Positions 63,394 through 64,000 of a stretch of DNA of 64,000 bases are shown here, in pieces. Source of the DNA: an uncultured Eubacteriales bacterium (lineage in GTDB: Bacteria; Bacillota; Clostridia; Oscillospirales; CAG-382); NCBI GenBank assembly GCA_934446095.1, contig CAKSDR010000001.1, positions 1 to 64,000 of the forward strand, in the 5' to 3' direction. The position numbers and the translations under genes are program-made. Each line of letters begins with the position of its first letter. Position 1 is the stretch's first letter. Below the pieces are notes generated by a model, which worked only from the letters and a program-made list of their open reading frames with translations, did no database searches and was not told where the DNA came from.

Positions 63394-64000
63394 TTATTCA
63401 AGACAATCTTTTCTTGAAAGGTTAATTCTGCCCTTGTCGTCTATTTCAATAACTTTAACGCGTATTTCATCGCCTACCGAAACCACATCTTCAACTTTTT
63501 CAACTCTTTTTTTGTCAAGTTTTGAGATGTGAACAAGCCCTTCTTTTCCGGGAGCATATTCAACGAAAGCGCCGAACGACATTATTCTTGTTACTTTTCC
63601 GACAAATTCTGTGCCTACTTCGGGATCTTTTGCAATAGCATTTACAATAGAAAGAGCTTTTTCGGCAGCGTCTTTGTCAACGCATGAAATGAATACCGAT
63701 CCGTCGTCTTCAATGTCGATTTTTGCTCCGGTATCCGCACATATCTTCTGAATAACCTTTCCGCCGCTTCCTATAACTTCGCGGATTTTTTCAGGATCTA
63801 TTTTTGTGCTTATCATTTTGGGAGCATATTTCGAAACTTCAGCTCTGGGCTCGGGAATTGCCTTTAACATAACTTCATCGAGAATATACATACGGCCGGC
63901 TTTTGTCTGCTCGAAAGCGGCTTTAATAATTTCAGGGGTAAGTCCGTCAATCTTAAGGTCCATCTGGATTGCGGTGATGCCTTCCGTTGTACCGGTCACC
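63394..64000 (-). CDS. pnp: Polynucleotide phosphorylase, C-terminal part
   Basis: A 3'-5' exoribonuclease. The visible 202 codons hold the end of the second RNase PH domain ([15 protein letters not shown]), the KH domain ([14 protein letters not shown], about the middle) and the S1 RNA-binding domain ([20 protein letters not shown] to the end). The gene continues beyond the right edge, so the start is not seen. Length of the visible part agrees with the family's C terminus. Confidence 0.96.
   Translation of the reverse strand, partial: VTGTTEGITAIQMDLKIDGLTPEIIKAAFEQTKAGRMYILDEVMLKAIPEPRAEVSKYAPKMISTKIDPEKIREVIGSGGKVIQKICADTGAKIDIEDDGSVFISCVDKDAAEKALSIVNAIAKDPEVGTEFVGKVTRIMSFGAFVEYAPGKEGLVHISKLDKKRVEKVEDVVSVGDEIRVKVIEIDDKGRINLSRKDCLE

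Noticed and set aside
1..64000. tRNA genes, rRNA genes, CRISPR arrays, transposons, phage or defence genes
   Set aside because: I looked for GTTCGA-type T loops, regular spaced repeats, transposase and defence motifs and found none that I could support.

Overview
The window looks like a chromosomal segment of an AT-leaning, Gram-positive member of the Clostridia, probably an uncultured Oscillospirales-type gut or anaerobic lineage. Supporting signs are the clostridial yicC-remA-gmk-rpoZ-priA-def-fmt-rsmB-rlmN-prpC-prkC-rsgA gene order, a spore-associated YtvI-type protein, a T-box before thrS, a TPP riboswitch, GGAGG ribosome binding sites with frequent TTG/GTG starts, and no outer-membrane genes. 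I see no rRNA, tRNA, CRISPR array, transposase or phage gene. The assignment to a lineage is inference; no marker gene for species is present.

Layout. 1-2732 (minus): a lipoprotein gene cut by the left edge and a membrane-spanning LuxR-type regulator, with a triple TCCGCCA motif between them. 2850-16937 (minus): a long housekeeping superoperon running yicC, remA, gmk, rpoZ, priA, def, fmt, a membrane zinc peptidase, rsmB, rlmN, prpC, prkC, rsgA, thiN and an unknown gene. It starts from a consensus promoter at 17038-17066 that carries a large inverted repeat at the start site. Two members that often sit in this run, coaBC and rpe, are absent. 17077-22679: small membrane proteins, a THUMP-domain RNA methylase, a thiamine transporter gene under a TPP riboswitch, a sugar-phosphate isomerase-like protein, an orphan OmpR-type regulator and a MoaB/Mog-like protein. 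22908-29741 (plus): ribF, a DacF-like protein with degraded active-site motifs, a 56-residue ferredoxin with a structured leader, truB, two small unknowns and an ABC-F protein.

30164-42596 (plus) is the most unusual part. It is a single-direction seven-gene run: a very large secreted solute-binding protein with two duplicated N-terminal beta-sandwich-like modules, a MalF/MalG-type permease pair, a secreted NHL-TPR-Yip1 fusion, a secreted DUF5696-type protein with a TIM-barrel-like C-terminal half, and a second MalF/MalG-type permease pair. No ATPase is encoded in the run. I infer a carbohydrate capture and import machine that borrows a shared ATPase; its substrate and the reason for two channels are unknown.

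42705-49609 (plus): lexA with its own operator on the promoter, then a Gld-like ABC exporter set (ATPase, ABC-2 permease, GldG-type protein, DUF4340 protein) and a YibE/F protein. 49637-64000: ytvI (minus), homoserine dehydrogenase, a DUF1385 protein, prmC, the T-box and thrS, a Dabb protein (minus), mfd, a PrsA-like lipoprotein, an MreD-like protein, a PflA-like radical SAM protein, and the 3' end of pnp (minus) cut by the right edge.
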